Shown: piece by piece, positions 1 to 9,878 of the stretch | Numbering within the stretch: position 1 is the stretch's first letter | Layout of the letters: every line of letters begins with the position of its first letter | From: Candidatus Nitrosacidococcus sp. I8 | GTDB taxonomy: Bacteria; Pseudomonadota; Gammaproteobacteria; Nitrosococcales; Nitrosococcaceae | DNA: 64,000 bases | NCBI RefSeq assembly: GCF_945836005.1 | Contig: NZ_OX241534.1 | Coordinates: 682,001 to 746,000, forward strand | Reading direction: 5' to 3' | Notes under the pieces: model-generated | What the model was told of the DNA's origin: nothing | Databases searched by the model: none | What the model saw: the letters and a program-made list of their open reading frames with translations, nothing else | Program-made: the position numbers and the translations under genes

Positions 1-1032
1 ATTGAGATGCCCGATATAAAATGCAGCAAACCCTGCGGTAAGGGTTAGACCAACTACTAATCCTAATAAAATAGTAAGTGAAAATGCGATTGATCGAAGC
101 CCTATATATAATAAGGTCCCTGTCATGATCAGGGCTAAAATCCCAGCAAGGGTATTTCCTGTTAAAGCACTTTCTAATTCTTCATGGGCAAGATCTACAT
201 CACCGGTAAGCCGTATTCTCACTCCGTGTTCAGGATCTAAATGATGAGATTTAGCAACATCTCTAATCTCATCAATGGCATCCTTTGCAGGCAGCATCTG
301 GCTGTAATCCATCTGAGGCTGCACAATAATAAATTGACGCTCTCCACTCTTTGATAAAGAAGATCCTCGATTCATAAGCTCTTGCCAAGAAAGCAAGTGA
401 GCCTGTCCTTTTAAAGTACTTTCTATAGTTTCATTAATAGAGGAGAAAATTGATTCTAAATCAAGAGTAGTTTCTTTTTTCTGTTTTGCAGAAATAATAT
501 CATCGAGCATCCCAAAGAAATTATTTAATGTGGGATCTTGAGTCAATTTACCTAGAAACGGTTGTGCCTCAGCTAGATTATCTGATACTTTATCTAAATC
601 TTTGAGATCTAGATACATCAATCCATTGCGTTTGAAGAAATCATTTGATTCAGGTGCATAAACACTTTTAATGAGAGAATTTTTCTCAAGTGCGTTAGTA
701 AGCTGCTTAGTAGCGTCCCAAGTATGTTCTGGAATATCCCCCTCAACAAGGATGAGTAAAGTATCCTGATATTGAGGAAATAACTTATCATAATTTTTGC
801 TTGCTATACGGAAAGGGAGATCTGGAGACAAGATATTTCCTGTATCCATATCTACACCTAAATGCCCTGATACGTAAAAAAGCACCCACCCTGAGAATAA
901 AAGGGTAGACATGATAACCCAAAGAGAAAAGCGATACACTACATGAATACATTGGGTAATAAAACGAGTAACAAAATGACTAGCAGCCTTAGCAAAAGAA
1001 TTTTCTTTCTCTCTTGGCAAATGATCAAACAT
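1..1032 (-). CDS. hpnN: HpnN-like RND/MMPL hopanoid transporter (partial)
   Basis: This open frame starts at the ATG at 1032 and runs off the left window edge, giving 344 N-terminal residues. Its N-terminus is charged, followed by a membrane helix (about residues 34-55), a long periplasmic domain, and further hydrophobic helices at the end. This is the layout of one half of an MMPL/RND exporter. HpnN proteins are linked to moving hopanoids to the outer membrane. hpnM lies 27 bp upstream and hpnH further upstream on the same strand, which supports HpnN over a generic MMPL protein. The C-terminal two thirds are outside the window. Confidence 0.85.
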   Translation of the reverse strand, partial: MFDHLPREKENSFAKAASHFVTRFITQCIHVVYRFSLWVIMSTLLFSGWVLFYVSGHLGVDMDTGNILSPDLPFRIASKNYDKLFPQYQDTLLILVEGDIPEHTWDATKQLTNALEKNSLIKSVYAPESNDFFKRNGLMYLDLKDLDKVSDNLAEAQPFLGKLTQDPTLNNFFGMLDDIISAKQKKETTLDLESIFSSINETIESTLKGQAHLLSWQELMNRGSSLSKSGERQFIIVQPQMDYSQMLPAKDAIDEIRDVAKSHHLDPEHGVRIRLTGDVDLAHEELESALTGNTLAGILALIMTGTLLYIGLRSIAFSLTILLGLVVGLTLTAGFAAFYIGHLN

Positions 1033-1059
1033 GATAAAAGATGGTTTTATATTAAAATT

Positions 1060-1695
1060 TTACTTACTTTCCTTAGCAATCGCAGCTTCTCGATACTGCT
1101 TACTTTTTTCTTTAACCTGATCAAGTAACGCATCATAGCCTTGTGTTTTAATGACTTGGCGATATTCAGTTCTTCTAACTGCTAAATCACTTACCCCATC
1201 AGCAATTACATTGACGATACGCCAGTTACCATCTATGTTTCTCAGAAGATAATCAAATATAACATTAGTATCATCATGGTTAGTTAGTCTACTCCTAACT
1301 CGCATCCCTCCCTTTTTAAGGGGATATTCGCCTTCAATATTAAATTCTTCATTACTATAACCATCAAAATGACGTGCGTAATCCGAAATAGATAAAATTT
1401 GGAATGCATCAACAAATTGAATACTCTGCTCATCTGTAAGGGACTTCCAAGAAGATCCAAGGGTATAACGAGCAATGAATGGGATATCTAAAGTTTCTGT
1501 TACTACAGGTAAAAGTTGTTTATAGCGACCATCGAAACCTAGCTTCTTAGCATTTTTCATTACAGATAAAAGCTCTGCTTGTAACTTTTCAATAACTGAA
1601 GAAGGTGCATCCGCAAAGGTTGAGGGTGTTATTAACAAAAACAAAATACCTATAAATAGTGATGTAACCCTCATTCCTACTAACTTTCGATTCAT
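1060..1695 (-). CDS. hpnM: HpnM/MlaC-type periplasmic lipid-binding protein
   Basis: This 211-residue protein has a clear signal peptide (about residues 1-28, ending in the TFADA region). The mature part is typical of the Ttg2D/MlaC/HpnM family, with a conserved motif region around IARYTLGSSWKSLT and a C-terminal segment that is mixed helix and charged. The family carries lipids across the periplasm, and the HpnM branch is found with HpnN in hopanoid producers. The ATG at 1695 is used here; a second ATG seven codons in would also leave a signal peptide. It sits between hpnH and hpnN on the same strand, so co-transcription is likely. MlaC itself is the alternative, but no mlaFEDB genes are nearby. 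Confidence 0.85.
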   Translation of the reverse strand: MNRKLVGMRVTSLFIGILFLLITPSTFADAPSSVIEKLQAELLSVMKNAKKLGFDGRYKQLLPVVTETLDIPFIARYTLGSSWKSLTDEQSIQFVDAFQILSISDYARHFDGYSNEEFNIEGEYPLKKGGMRVRSRLTNHDDTNVIFDYLLRNIDGNWRIVNVIADGVSDLAVRRTEYRQVIKTQGYDALLDQVKEKSKQYREAAIAKESK

Positions 1696-1802
1696 AATGC
1701 TGTTTTTAATTCCGTATATAATTACAGTTATTAATGGTATAGCTAAAGCCTACAGATCTTGTACCTGTTTCAATAATTAAATATCCCTTAATTAAAGAGA
1801 TA

Positions 1803-2921
1803 TTAAGATATATCTTCTCCCTTCTGAGATAAATGGGTTTCTATTGGTGTTGGAGAAGCCGTTTGTTTTTGTGAATACTTAATTGGTAGCTCTGGGACCA
1901 AGGGACCTTTTAATTTAGGACCTCTCAGAAATACGGAAAGTGCTTTTATAGGATGTGCCACAGTATCATTCACCGCAGTAGGTTCATAGCCACAATGAGC
2001 CATACAATTAGCACACTTAGGATGATTTCCTGTGCCATATCTTTCCCATTCTGTCTCCTCCATTAATGCCTTAAATGTGGGAGCATATCCCCCTTCTGAG
2101 AACAGATAACAAGGTTTTTGCCAACCAAAAATATTACGGGTAGGATTACCCCAAGGAGTACACTGATAGCTTTGATTTCCCGCTAAAAAATCTAAAAAAA
2201 GACTAGACTGGTTAAATCTCCATTTGTGTCCTTCACCAAGACGGAAAATATCTCTAAATAAACGCTTACTTGCAGCCCGTTGGAGAAAAATATCCTGCCT
2301 AGGTGCATGCTCATAGCTATATCCTGGGGAAATAGTAACACCTTCTACGCCCAACCCCATACAATAATCGAAAAACTCAGCTACCTTTTTAGAATCTGCA
2401 TTTTGAAATAGAGTACAATTTATAGTGACCCTAAACCCTCGTTCAAGACATAATTTAATTGCTGTAACTGCCCGATCAAATACGCCATCTTGGCATACAG
2501 AGGCATCATGTTCTTCTTTTAAACCATCTAGGTGAACTGAAAAAGTAAGATAAGGTGAAGGCGTATAATCTTTTAATCTTTTAGACAAAAGAAGAGCGTT
2601 GGTACACAAATATACAAATTTTTTCCGCTTAATAATACCTTCAACGATTTGAGGCATTTCCTTATGTAGTAGAGGTTCCCCTCCAGGGATTGATATAACA
2701 GGAGCACCACATTCATCTACTGCATCAAGACACTCTTGAACACTTAGGCGTTTGGCTAAAGTTTCATCGGGGTAGTCTATTTTTCCGCAACCAGCACAAG
2801 CTAAATTACATTGAAAAAGAGGCTCAAGCATTAATACTAAAGGATAGCGTTTTACGCCCCGCAATTTTTGCTCTAATATATACTTACCGACTCGATATTG
2901 TTGGATTAAAGGTATACCCAT
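1803..2921 (-). CDS. hpnH: HpnH, radical SAM adenosylhopane synthase
   Basis: HpnH joins a 5'-deoxyadenosyl group to diploptene, the first step toward extended (C35) hopanoids. The 372-residue protein has the radical SAM CxxxCxxC motif at C38, C42 and C45, a GGEPLL segment after it, and a second cysteine group near the C-terminus (CANCMAHCG). The N-terminus (GIPLIQQYRVGKYILEQKL) and the length are typical for HpnH. It lies 26 bp downstream of ispH and upstream of hpnM, so isoprenoid supply and hopanoid side-chain synthesis are probably co-expressed. I see no squalene-hopene cyclase in the window. Confidence 0.93.
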   Translation of the reverse strand: MGIPLIQQYRVGKYILEQKLRGVKRYPLVLMLEPLFQCNLACAGCGKIDYPDETLAKRLSVQECLDAVDECGAPVISIPGGEPLLHKEMPQIVEGIIKRKKFVYLCTNALLLSKRLKDYTPSPYLTFSVHLDGLKEEHDASVCQDGVFDRAVTAIKLCLERGFRVTINCTLFQNADSKKVAEFFDYCMGLGVEGVTISPGYSYEHAPRQDIFLQRAASKRLFRDIFRLGEGHKWRFNQSSLFLDFLAGNQSYQCTPWGNPTRNIFGWQKPCYLFSEGGYAPTFKALMEETEWERYGTGNHPKCANCMAHCGYEPTAVNDTVAHPIKALSVFLRGPKLKGPLVPELPIKYSQKQTASPTPIETHLSQKGEDIS

Positions 2922-2947
2922 AATTGTGTTGTTCCTCTACAAAGAGT

Positions 2948-3895
2948 TTAGGTGGAATTTGTAGCTTTTTCAGATCGGAGTAGCGATGAAGGTAGGCGGA
3001 AGCTTACAGATTCTTGTACTCCATCCCAATTTTTCACTTCGCTTACACCGTAATGTTGTAATTTATCTAAAACTTCCCGTACAAGGATTTCTGGTGTTGA
3101 AGCTCCGGCAGTAATTCCTACTCTAGATTGAGGAGTAAACCAACCGAAATCTATATCTTGGCTATCTTGGATAAGGTAAGAAGCAACCCCATTTTGCTCA
3201 CCTACTTCCCGTAGGCGATTAGAATTTGAGCTATTTCGTGCTCCTACGACTAAAAGGACATCTATCCCTTTACTTATTTCTCGAACTGCATTTTGGCGAT
3301 TTTGGGTCGCATAGCAGATATCATCAAGCCCTGGACCATTAATATCAGGAAAGCGTTTTTTAAGTGCTTCTACCACATCTCGAGTATCATCAATACTTAA
3401 AGTGGTTTGAGTCACATAAGCGATCCGCTTTGGATCCTTAACTTCTAATTTTTCAACTTCTTCAACAGATTCTACTATATAAACAGTGCCGTTAACTCGT
3501 CCACGAGTACCTTCTACTTCTGGATGACCTACATGTCCAATAATTATAAGTTCATCTCCTTGACGGTGATATTTTTGAGCTTGTAAATGAACTTTAGTGA
3601 CTAACGGACAAGTTGCATTAATTGCGTATAAGTTACGAAGTTTTGCAGCTTCTACCACAGCTGTAGCAACCCCATGGGCACTGAAAATGACGACTGATTC
3701 TGAAGGGATAGAGCTTAAATCTTCAGTAAAAATAACTCCTCTTTGCTGTAAATCTTGAATCACATGTTGGTTATGGACAATTTCATGTAGCACGTAAATA
3801 GGCGCACCATGAATTTCTAATGCACGCTCAACAACTTCAATAGCACGCACTACACCAGCACAAAAGCCCCGAGGCTGAGAAAGGGTAACTTCCAT
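2948..3895 (-). CDS. ispH: IspH, 4-hydroxy-3-methylbut-2-enyl diphosphate reductase
   Basis: This is the last enzyme of the MEP pathway, an iron-sulfur protein making IPP and DMAPP. The 315 residues include the three cluster cysteines C12, C96 and C194, the substrate histidines H41, H74 and H124, and the catalytic E126 in HPEVEG. Length and motif spacing are normal for the family. It is the first gene of the leftward set ispH-hpnH-hpnM-hpnN and is divergent from dxs, the first MEP enzyme, with about 180 bp between the two starts. That arrangement puts both ends of the MEP pathway beside hopanoid genes. Confidence 0.97.
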   Translation of the reverse strand: MEVTLSQPRGFCAGVVRAIEVVERALEIHGAPIYVLHEIVHNQHVIQDLQQRGVIFTEDLSSIPSESVVIFSAHGVATAVVEAAKLRNLYAINATCPLVTKVHLQAQKYHRQGDELIIIGHVGHPEVEGTRGRVNGTVYIVESVEEVEKLEVKDPKRIAYVTQTTLSIDDTRDVVEALKKRFPDINGPGLDDICYATQNRQNAVREISKGIDVLLVVGARNSSNSNRLREVGEQNGVASYLIQDSQDIDFGWFTPQSRVGITAGASTPEILVREVLDKLQHYGVSEVKNWDGVQESVSFRLPSSLLRSEKATNST

Positions 3896-4073
3896 AAGTT
3901 ATATCTATTGCCTTTAGTAGTGTACAGTTAATAATTAACTTTAGATAAAAATAAAAACTTATATATTATATACAAAATAATCTACTCATAGACTACTATA
4001 ATTAATTAGTCTAATATCTTCAATATTGCCCTGAAATTAGAGAACGAAAACCTCCTGATTACCAATTTTTAAT
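3896..4073. promoter_or_regulatory. Divergent promoter region between ispH and dxs
   Basis: A very AT-rich 178-bp gap separates the two divergent isoprenoid genes. It must hold promoters for both directions. An imperfect inverted repeat (AGACTA ... TAGTCT, about 3990-4012) is visible near its middle. I could not pick out convincing -35/-10 pairs or a known operator. Confidence 0.4.
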
Positions 4074-5999
4074 ATGACTGCTACAGCAAATTACCCTTTA
4101 TTAAACCGTATTCACACACCAGAACAAATACGCTCTTTATCAGAAGCAGAATTACATGTACTTGCTGAGGAATTACGATCTTTCTTACTCCATTCAGTTT
4201 CTCAAAGTGGGGGTCACTTCGCCGCAGGCTTAGGTGTAATAGATCTTACCATCGCGCTTCATTATGTGTTTAATACACCAGAAGATCGACTAGTTTGGGA
4301 CGTAGGACATCAAGCCTATCCTCATAAAATTTTAACTGGAAGAAAGGATTTATTAACGACTATCCGGCAGCTTAATGGGCTAGCACCTTTTCCTTCTAGA
4401 TTAGAAAGTCCTTATGATACTTTTGGTGTAGGACACTCTAGTACTTCCATTGGGGCAGCTCTAGGTATGGCTATTGCTGCAGATCAAAGTGGTAGTAACC
4501 GTAAGGCAGTAGCCATTATTGGTGATGGAGGTATGACTGCTGGCATGGCCTATGAGGCCTTAGATCATGCAGGAGCTTGTGGTTCAGATTTGCTAGTCAT
4601 TCTAAATGACAATGAGATGTCTATTTCTCCAAACGTAGGGGCACTTTCAAGTTACCTTACCCGGTTAATGACAGGCAGTTTTTATGCTACAGTTAGGGAG
4701 GGTAGTAAAAAAGTACTAGAGCGGATGCCTCAACCCATGTGGGAACTAGTCCGGCGTACCGAAGAGCATGTAAAAGGTATGGTTATTCCAGGGACACTAT
4801 TTGAAGAAATGGGGTTTAACTACTTTGGCCCTATTGATGGGCATGATCTGCCTGTCTTGGTTAGCACATTACGTAATCTATATAAACTAGGCGGGCCTAG
4901 GTTACTGCATGTTGTTACTAAAAAAGGAAAAGGATATTCATTAGCTGAGAATAATCCAGTCACTTATCACGCAGTAGTGCCTTTTGATCCTAAAGTAGGC
5001 ATGGAAAAGCCAAAGAGCGTAGCAAAAACAAAGCCAACACTTACTTATACTCAAGTATTTGGTCAATGGCTCTGTGACATGGCTTATTTAGATAGCCGCT
5101 TAGTAGGAATTACCCCTGCTATGAGAGAAGGTTCAGGGCTTGTAAAATTTTCGGAACAATTTCCGAAGCGCTACTTCGATGTAGGTATCGCAGAGCAGCA
5201 TAGCGTTACTTTAGCTGCAGGAATGGCATGTGATGGCTTAAAACCTGTAGTAGCTATTTATTCTACCTTCTTACAAAGAGCTTATGATCAACTCATTCAT
5301 GATGTAGCAATTCAAAACCTACCCGTATTATTTGCTATTGATCGAGCAGGTATTGTAGGTCCTGATGGACCTACCCACGCAGGAAGTTTTGATTTAAGTT
5401 TCCTACGTTGCATTCCGAATATGATTGTTATGGCACCTGCCGATGAAAATGAGTGCCGGCAAATGCTTTATACTGGATTTATGCTCAATCAACCAGCTGC
5501 AGTCCGTTACCCTAGAGGAAAAGGAATTGGGATAGAAATAAAAGAAGAAATGACTCAAATTCCGCTAGGTAAATCAGAACTTAAACGCTCCGGATCAAAT
5601 GTTGCTATTCTCTCTTTCGGTGCCATGCTTACGTCTGCTCTAGAAGTAGCGGAAAAATTAAATGCTACAGTAATTAATATGAGATTTGTAAAACCTATTG
5701 ATGAGAAAGCCATTATAGAAATGGCGAGAACTCATGAATTATTAGTTACGATAGAAGATAATGTTATTGCAGGTGGTGCTGGAAGTGCAGTAAGCGAATG
5801 CCTAGCAAAACATGGAATACTCATTCCAATATTACATCAGGGGCTTCCTGATTATTTTCAAGAGCATGGTTCAAGAGAAGAAATCCTTGCTAGTTGTGAT
5901 CTAAACTCAAAAGGAATCTTATCGGCAATTCAATCTTGCCAAAATAAACTGAATAATACGAAATCAAATGCACAAGAAATAGCTAAAGCTATTTCTTAG
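4074..5999 (+). CDS. dxs: Dxs, 1-deoxy-D-xylulose-5-phosphate synthase
   Basis: Dxs condenses pyruvate and glyceraldehyde-3-phosphate using thiamine diphosphate, the entry step of the MEP pathway. The 641-residue product is full length. It shows the N-terminal SGGHF (H48) and [10 protein letters not shown] (H79) motifs, the ThDP-binding [14 protein letters not shown] segment ending in the NDN motif, the central pyrimidine-binding domain ([10 protein letters not shown], with [11 protein letters not shown] after it) and a C-terminal transketolase-like domain. It is the first rightward gene and is divergent from ispH. The ATG at 4074 gives the expected N-terminus, although the Shine-Dalgarno signal is weak. 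Confidence 0.97.
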   Translation: MTATANYPLLNRIHTPEQIRSLSEAELHVLAEELRSFLLHSVSQSGGHFAAGLGVIDLTIALHYVFNTPEDRLVWDVGHQAYPHKILTGRKDLLTTIRQLNGLAPFPSRLESPYDTFGVGHSSTSIGAALGMAIAADQSGSNRKAVAIIGDGGMTAGMAYEALDHAGACGSDLLVILNDNEMSISPNVGALSSYLTRLMTGSFYATVREGSKKVLERMPQPMWELVRRTEEHVKGMVIPGTLFEEMGFNYFGPIDGHDLPVLVSTLRNLYKLGGPRLLHVVTKKGKGYSLAENNPVTYHAVVPFDPKVGMEKPKSVAKTKPTLTYTQVFGQWLCDMAYLDSRLVGITPAMREGSGLVKFSEQFPKRYFDVGIAEQHSVTLAAGMACDGLKPVVAIYSTFLQRAYDQLIHDVAIQNLPVLFAIDRAGIVGPDGPTHAGSFDLSFLRCIPNMIVMAPADENECRQMLYTGFMLNQPAAVRYPRGKGIGIEIKEEMTQIPLGKSELKRSGSNVAILSFGAMLTSALEVAEKLNATVINMRFVKPIDEKAIIEMARTHELLVTIEDNVIAGGAGSAVSECLAKHGILIPILHQGLPDYFQEHGSREEILASCDLNSKGILSAIQSCQNKLNNTKSNAQEIAKAIS

Positions 6000-6106
6000 T
6001 ATTTCAGATCTGGTTCATCCTTTCATTGCTACCTTAATCTAACACAAGCGGCAAAGAAGTATCTAAATATCCAATATAAAAAAATTAAAGTAAGCTTAGA
6101 TAAGAA

Positions 6107-7420
6107 ATGGAATTTTTTAAAAAGCTCCAATATAAAAACCAAAAAGAGAATATCTTCTTAAACAAAAATACTCCTAAAATATCTCTACCTCCTTCAGCAA
6201 GTAATTTTACTGTTAATTTTTTAGCATTGGCAGTAGGATTAGCTATATTAGCTATTCTTCAGTGGTGGTGGCCATTTTCTACATTTCGTAATGGAGTCAT
6301 TGCTTGTATAGTAATAGCTACTATTATTAGTGCTTATGATTTGTTTGTTGCTAAAGTTTGGCAGCGGGATTCGGCAGGATTAGTTGGATTAAAACCTCGG
6401 AAAGCATCATTGCAGCGAGTACTCGTTAAATTAGTAGGTCTTGCATTTAGTCTTGCTGTGCCTACATTAGCTTATCTTATTTTTCCAGAATACCAAGATA
6501 CATTCTATCAGCCTTGGTGGGAAGTATTGAAAATAATCGGGATTCCACTGCTTATTTTATCCCCTATCTATTTTTGGTGGATAGATGGATTGCAACGTGA
6601 CCCATACGATGATTATTGGCATCTTGGAGCTGTATTTTGCTGTTTAGAAAACCCCGATTGGAATCGTATTGCTCATCACTGGGGCGGATGGATAATAAAA
6701 GGATTTTTCTTACCTTCAATGTTTTGCTATTTGGTTGGTGTGAATGCTAATCTCGAAACTGCAATTCATAGTTTTAAAAGCATGGAAGTAAAGCATTGGC
6801 TTTCAGTGTATACATTTTTTTATCATTGGCTGTATCTTGTGGATATAATGGTTGCTGTTATTGGTTATACCATGTCTCTTCGTATTTTAGATGCCCACAC
6901 TCGTACAGTCCAGCCAACAACGCTTGGCTGGTTAGTTACTCTAATATGTTATGCACCATTCAACCTTATCCTTGATAAGTTGTTACCTTATCAGACTGAT
7001 CATTGGGGATGGGGACCATGGTTACATAATCATCCATACATACAGATTATTTGGGGGCTAATGATCCTTAGCATGATTACTATTCATGTTTTAAGTATAT
7101 TAACCCTTGGATTACGTTTTTCTAATCTAACCAATCGAGGAATCGTTACAGATGGGCTTTTCAAGTACAGCAAGCATCCGGATTATATTTGTAAAAGCAT
7201 TTCTTGGTGGCTTATATGGGTTCCCTTTATTCCTATAAATAACCCTTGGATGGCTGTACGAAATTGTATGTTATTAGCTGTGTTAAATTTCATTTACTAT
7301 ATGCGTGCAGTTACCGAAGAGCGGCATTTAAATGAAGATCCAATCTATCGTGCCTACGCTGCATGGATTGCAGAGTATGGATTATTTGCAAGATTAAAAC
7401 GATTACTCTTCATAAAATAG
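6107..7420 (+). CDS. Polytopic ICMT/PEMT-type membrane methyltransferase
   Basis: This 437-residue integral membrane protein has roughly eight or more hydrophobic helices. Its last 90 residues look like the isoprenylcysteine carboxyl methyltransferase / phospholipid methyltransferase fold: a G-x-F-x-x-x-KHP-x-Y turn (KYSKHPDY), a helix pair, then the EERHLNEDPIYRAY signature that closes the SAM pocket. The N-terminal 300 residues contain many Trp and His (for example AHHWGGW, YDDYWHLG) and I do not recognise them. The gene follows dxs after 107 bp on the same strand, which suggests a lipid or isoprenoid substrate, but that is inference. The exact substrate is unknown. Confidence 0.65.
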   Translation: MEFFKKLQYKNQKENIFLNKNTPKISLPPSASNFTVNFLALAVGLAILAILQWWWPFSTFRNGVIACIVIATIISAYDLFVAKVWQRDSAGLVGLKPRKASLQRVLVKLVGLAFSLAVPTLAYLIFPEYQDTFYQPWWEVLKIIGIPLLILSPIYFWWIDGLQRDPYDDYWHLGAVFCCLENPDWNRIAHHWGGWIIKGFFLPSMFCYLVGVNANLETAIHSFKSMEVKHWLSVYTFFYHWLYLVDIMVAVIGYTMSLRILDAHTRTVQPTTLGWLVTLICYAPFNLILDKLLPYQTDHWGWGPWLHNHPYIQIIWGLMILSMITIHVLSILTLGLRFSNLTNRGIVTDGLFKYSKHPDYICKSISWWLIWVPFIPINNPWMAVRNCMLLAVLNFIYYMRAVTEERHLNEDPIYRAYAAWIAEYGLFARLKRLLFIK

Positions 7421-7538
7421 CTCTCTCTTCATTAATATGAATAAAATTCATACTAATCTTAAAATTATTAAATTGAATTAATAAATTACCTAAGCCAAAC
7501 TATATTTATTTCTTTAAATAACAAATAGGAGTTTATTT

Positions 7539-9812
7539 GTGGTTTTAGCACATAATTTAGGATTTCCTAGAATGGGAGATAAGCGAGAGCTGAAATGGGC
7601 CTTAGAAAGCTATTGGAAAGGACAGCTAAGCCAGGAAGATTTGATAAAAATTGGTCATGAGTTACAAAACTTACACTGGCAAAGACAAAAAGACGCTGGA
7701 TTGGATCTAATCCCAGTGAGTGATTTTTCTTGGTATGATCATGTACTTGATATGTCTGTTTTGCTTGGAGTAATTCCTCCTCGATTTGGTCACCCAGGTG
7801 GGGGTGTAGATCTGGATACCTATTTTAGAATGGCAAGAGGCCGTAGTATCCATGGTACAGAAGCGGCTGCCTGTGAAATGACTAAATGGTTTAATACTAA
7901 CTATCACTACATTGTACCAGAATTTCAAGATCATCAGGATTTTTCTCTATCCAGTAACATGCTTTTTGAGAAAGTAACTGCTGCCCAAAATCTTGGTGTA
8001 CCTGTAAAACCCATAATTCTAGGTCCATTAAGTTTCTTATGGCTGGGAAAAGCTAAGGGAGAAGATTTTGATAAGTTTTCCTTACTTGATAAACTTTTGC
8101 CAGTTTATGGGCAAATACTAGAAAGATTAAAATCTCAAGGGGTAGAGTGGGTTCAAATTGATGAACCAATTTTAGTTTTAGACTTACCTAATGACTGGAA
8201 AGCTGGATTTGAAAAAGCCTATGCTCAGTTAGTTAATTCAGGATTAAAAATACTTTTAGCTACCTATTTTGGAGCTTTAGGTGATAATACCCAGCTTGCT
8301 TGTCGCTTACCCACTGAAGGATTGCATATTGATTTAACCAGTGCTCCAGATCAGCTGACTAAAGTACTTGATGAACTCCCTGCTTATAAAATACTCTCAG
8401 CTGGTGTTGTGGATGGTCGAAATATTTGGCGCAATGATCTTGAAGCAAGCTTTAAAACACTTGAGTCTATCAAAGAACGATTAGGGGATCGTTTATGGGT
8501 AGCCCCATCCTGCTCTTTACTACATACTCCAGCAGACTTAAGTTTAGAATCCAAATTAGACAATGAACTAAGATCATGGCTTGCTTTTGCTACCCAAAAA
8601 ATTAAAGAAGTTGCTACTCTAAAACGTGCTTTAACAGAGGGTAAACAGGCTGTTGTTCATGATTTACAGGTTTCTACTGCTGCCCAGCAAAGCCGCCGTC
8701 AATCTACTCGTACTCATCAAACCAATGTTAGAGAGAGAGTAGCTGGAGTAAATGATAAATTAACTCAACGACAAAGTGCCTATGCCGATCGGGCTAAAGC
8801 TCAAAAGGAGGCACTCAATCTACCACCATATCCAACCACTACTATCGGTTCTTTCCCTCAAACAGCTAATATTCGTAAAGCACGACAAGAATTTAAGAAA
8901 AATATCATTTCTGAAGCAGAATATGATATGCACATGAAAGAAGAGATTAAAAAAGCGATTGTCGAGCAGGAAAAATATGGCTTAGACGTGCTAGTTCATG
9001 GGGAAGCTGAACGTAATGATATGGTGGAGTACTTTGGAGAGCAACTTGACGGATTTGCATTTACCCAATATGGATGGGTACAGAGTTATGGCTCTCGCTG
9101 TGTTAAACCACCCATTATTTATGGAGACATAGCCCGATCCAATCCTATGACGGTAGATTGGATTAAATATGCTCAATCACTAACCAACAAATGGGTTAAA
9201 GGAATGCTGACCGGACCGGTTACTATTCTACAGTGGTCTTTTGTACGGGACGATCAACCTCGTTCAGATACATGCTTACAAATTGCCCTTGCTATTCGAG
9301 ATGAAGTGGTAGATTTAGAAAAAGCAGGTATTAAAGTCATACAAATTGATGAGCCTGCCTTTAGGGAAGGGTTACCCCTGAGGAAAGCAGATTGGAATAA
9401 ATACTTAGATTGGGCAGTACGTTGTTTCCAAATTTCTGCAGCTGGAGTTGAGGATAGCACTCAAATTCATACCCATATGTGCTATTCAGAATTCAATGAT
9501 ATTATTGCATCCATTGCTGCTATGGATGCGGATGTCATTACTATTGAAACTTCTCGCTCAGATGGAGAATTATTACAAGCCTTTGCTACCTTTAATTATC
9601 CTAATGAAGTAGGGCCCGGTGTTTATGATATTCACTCACCCAACGTACCTACCTCAGAGCAAATTGTAGATTTAATGCGAAAAGCAGCAAAATATGTACC
9701 ACCAGAGCGGCTTTGGGTTAATCCAGATTGTGGGCTAAAAACCCGAGGCTGGGAAGAAGTGGAAACTGCTTTATGTACCATGGTTGAAGCGGCTAAAACA
9801 CTTCGAGCTTAA
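7539..9812 (+). CDS. metE: MetE, cobalamin-independent methionine synthase
   Basis: MetE transfers the methyl group from 5-methyltetrahydropteroyltriglutamate to homocysteine. The 757 residues match the usual two-barrel protein: an N-terminal domain starting LGFPRMG, a linker with charged helices (about 360-430), then the catalytic half beginning [10 protein letters not shown]. Zinc ligands are visible in THMCYSEF (about 646-648) and NPDCGLKTR (C731). Translation starts at a GTG at 7539 behind a good AGGAG (7527-7531). The 118-bp upstream gap is too short for a cobalamin riboswitch and I see none. It appears to be a single-gene unit. Confidence 0.97.
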   Translation: MVLAHNLGFPRMGDKRELKWALESYWKGQLSQEDLIKIGHELQNLHWQRQKDAGLDLIPVSDFSWYDHVLDMSVLLGVIPPRFGHPGGGVDLDTYFRMARGRSIHGTEAAACEMTKWFNTNYHYIVPEFQDHQDFSLSSNMLFEKVTAAQNLGVPVKPIILGPLSFLWLGKAKGEDFDKFSLLDKLLPVYGQILERLKSQGVEWVQIDEPILVLDLPNDWKAGFEKAYAQLVNSGLKILLATYFGALGDNTQLACRLPTEGLHIDLTSAPDQLTKVLDELPAYKILSAGVVDGRNIWRNDLEASFKTLESIKERLGDRLWVAPSCSLLHTPADLSLESKLDNELRSWLAFATQKIKEVATLKRALTEGKQAVVHDLQVSTAAQQSRRQSTRTHQTNVRERVAGVNDKLTQRQSAYADRAKAQKEALNLPPYPTTTIGSFPQTANIRKARQEFKKNIISEAEYDMHMKEEIKKAIVEQEKYGLDVLVHGEAERNDMVEYFGEQLDGFAFTQYGWVQSYGSRCVKPPIIYGDIARSNPMTVDWIKYAQSLTNKWVKGMLTGPVTILQWSFVRDDQPRSDTCLQIALAIRDEVVDLEKAGIKVIQIDEPAFREGLPLRKADWNKYLDWAVRCFQISAAGVEDSTQIHTHMCYSEFNDIIASIAAMDADVITIETSRSDGELLQAFATFNYPNEVGPGVYDIHSPNVPTSEQIVDLMRKAAKYVPPERLWVNPDCGLKTRGWEEVETALCTMVEAAKTLRA

Positions 9813-9878
9813 GAAATTATAAGATTTAGGAGATTCTGTTTTTTTTGCAGAAAAAAGCACAGGGAAGTGCAAATTAGC

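Noticed and set aside
943-1128. Plus-strand open frame of 61 codons over the hpnN/hpnM junction
   Set aside because: It runs antisense across hpnM, the gap and hpnN, has no ribosome-binding site and no family pattern.
7421-7538. Cobalamin or SAM riboswitch before metE
   Set aside because: The gap is only 118 bp, very AT-rich, and shows none of the conserved box sequences.
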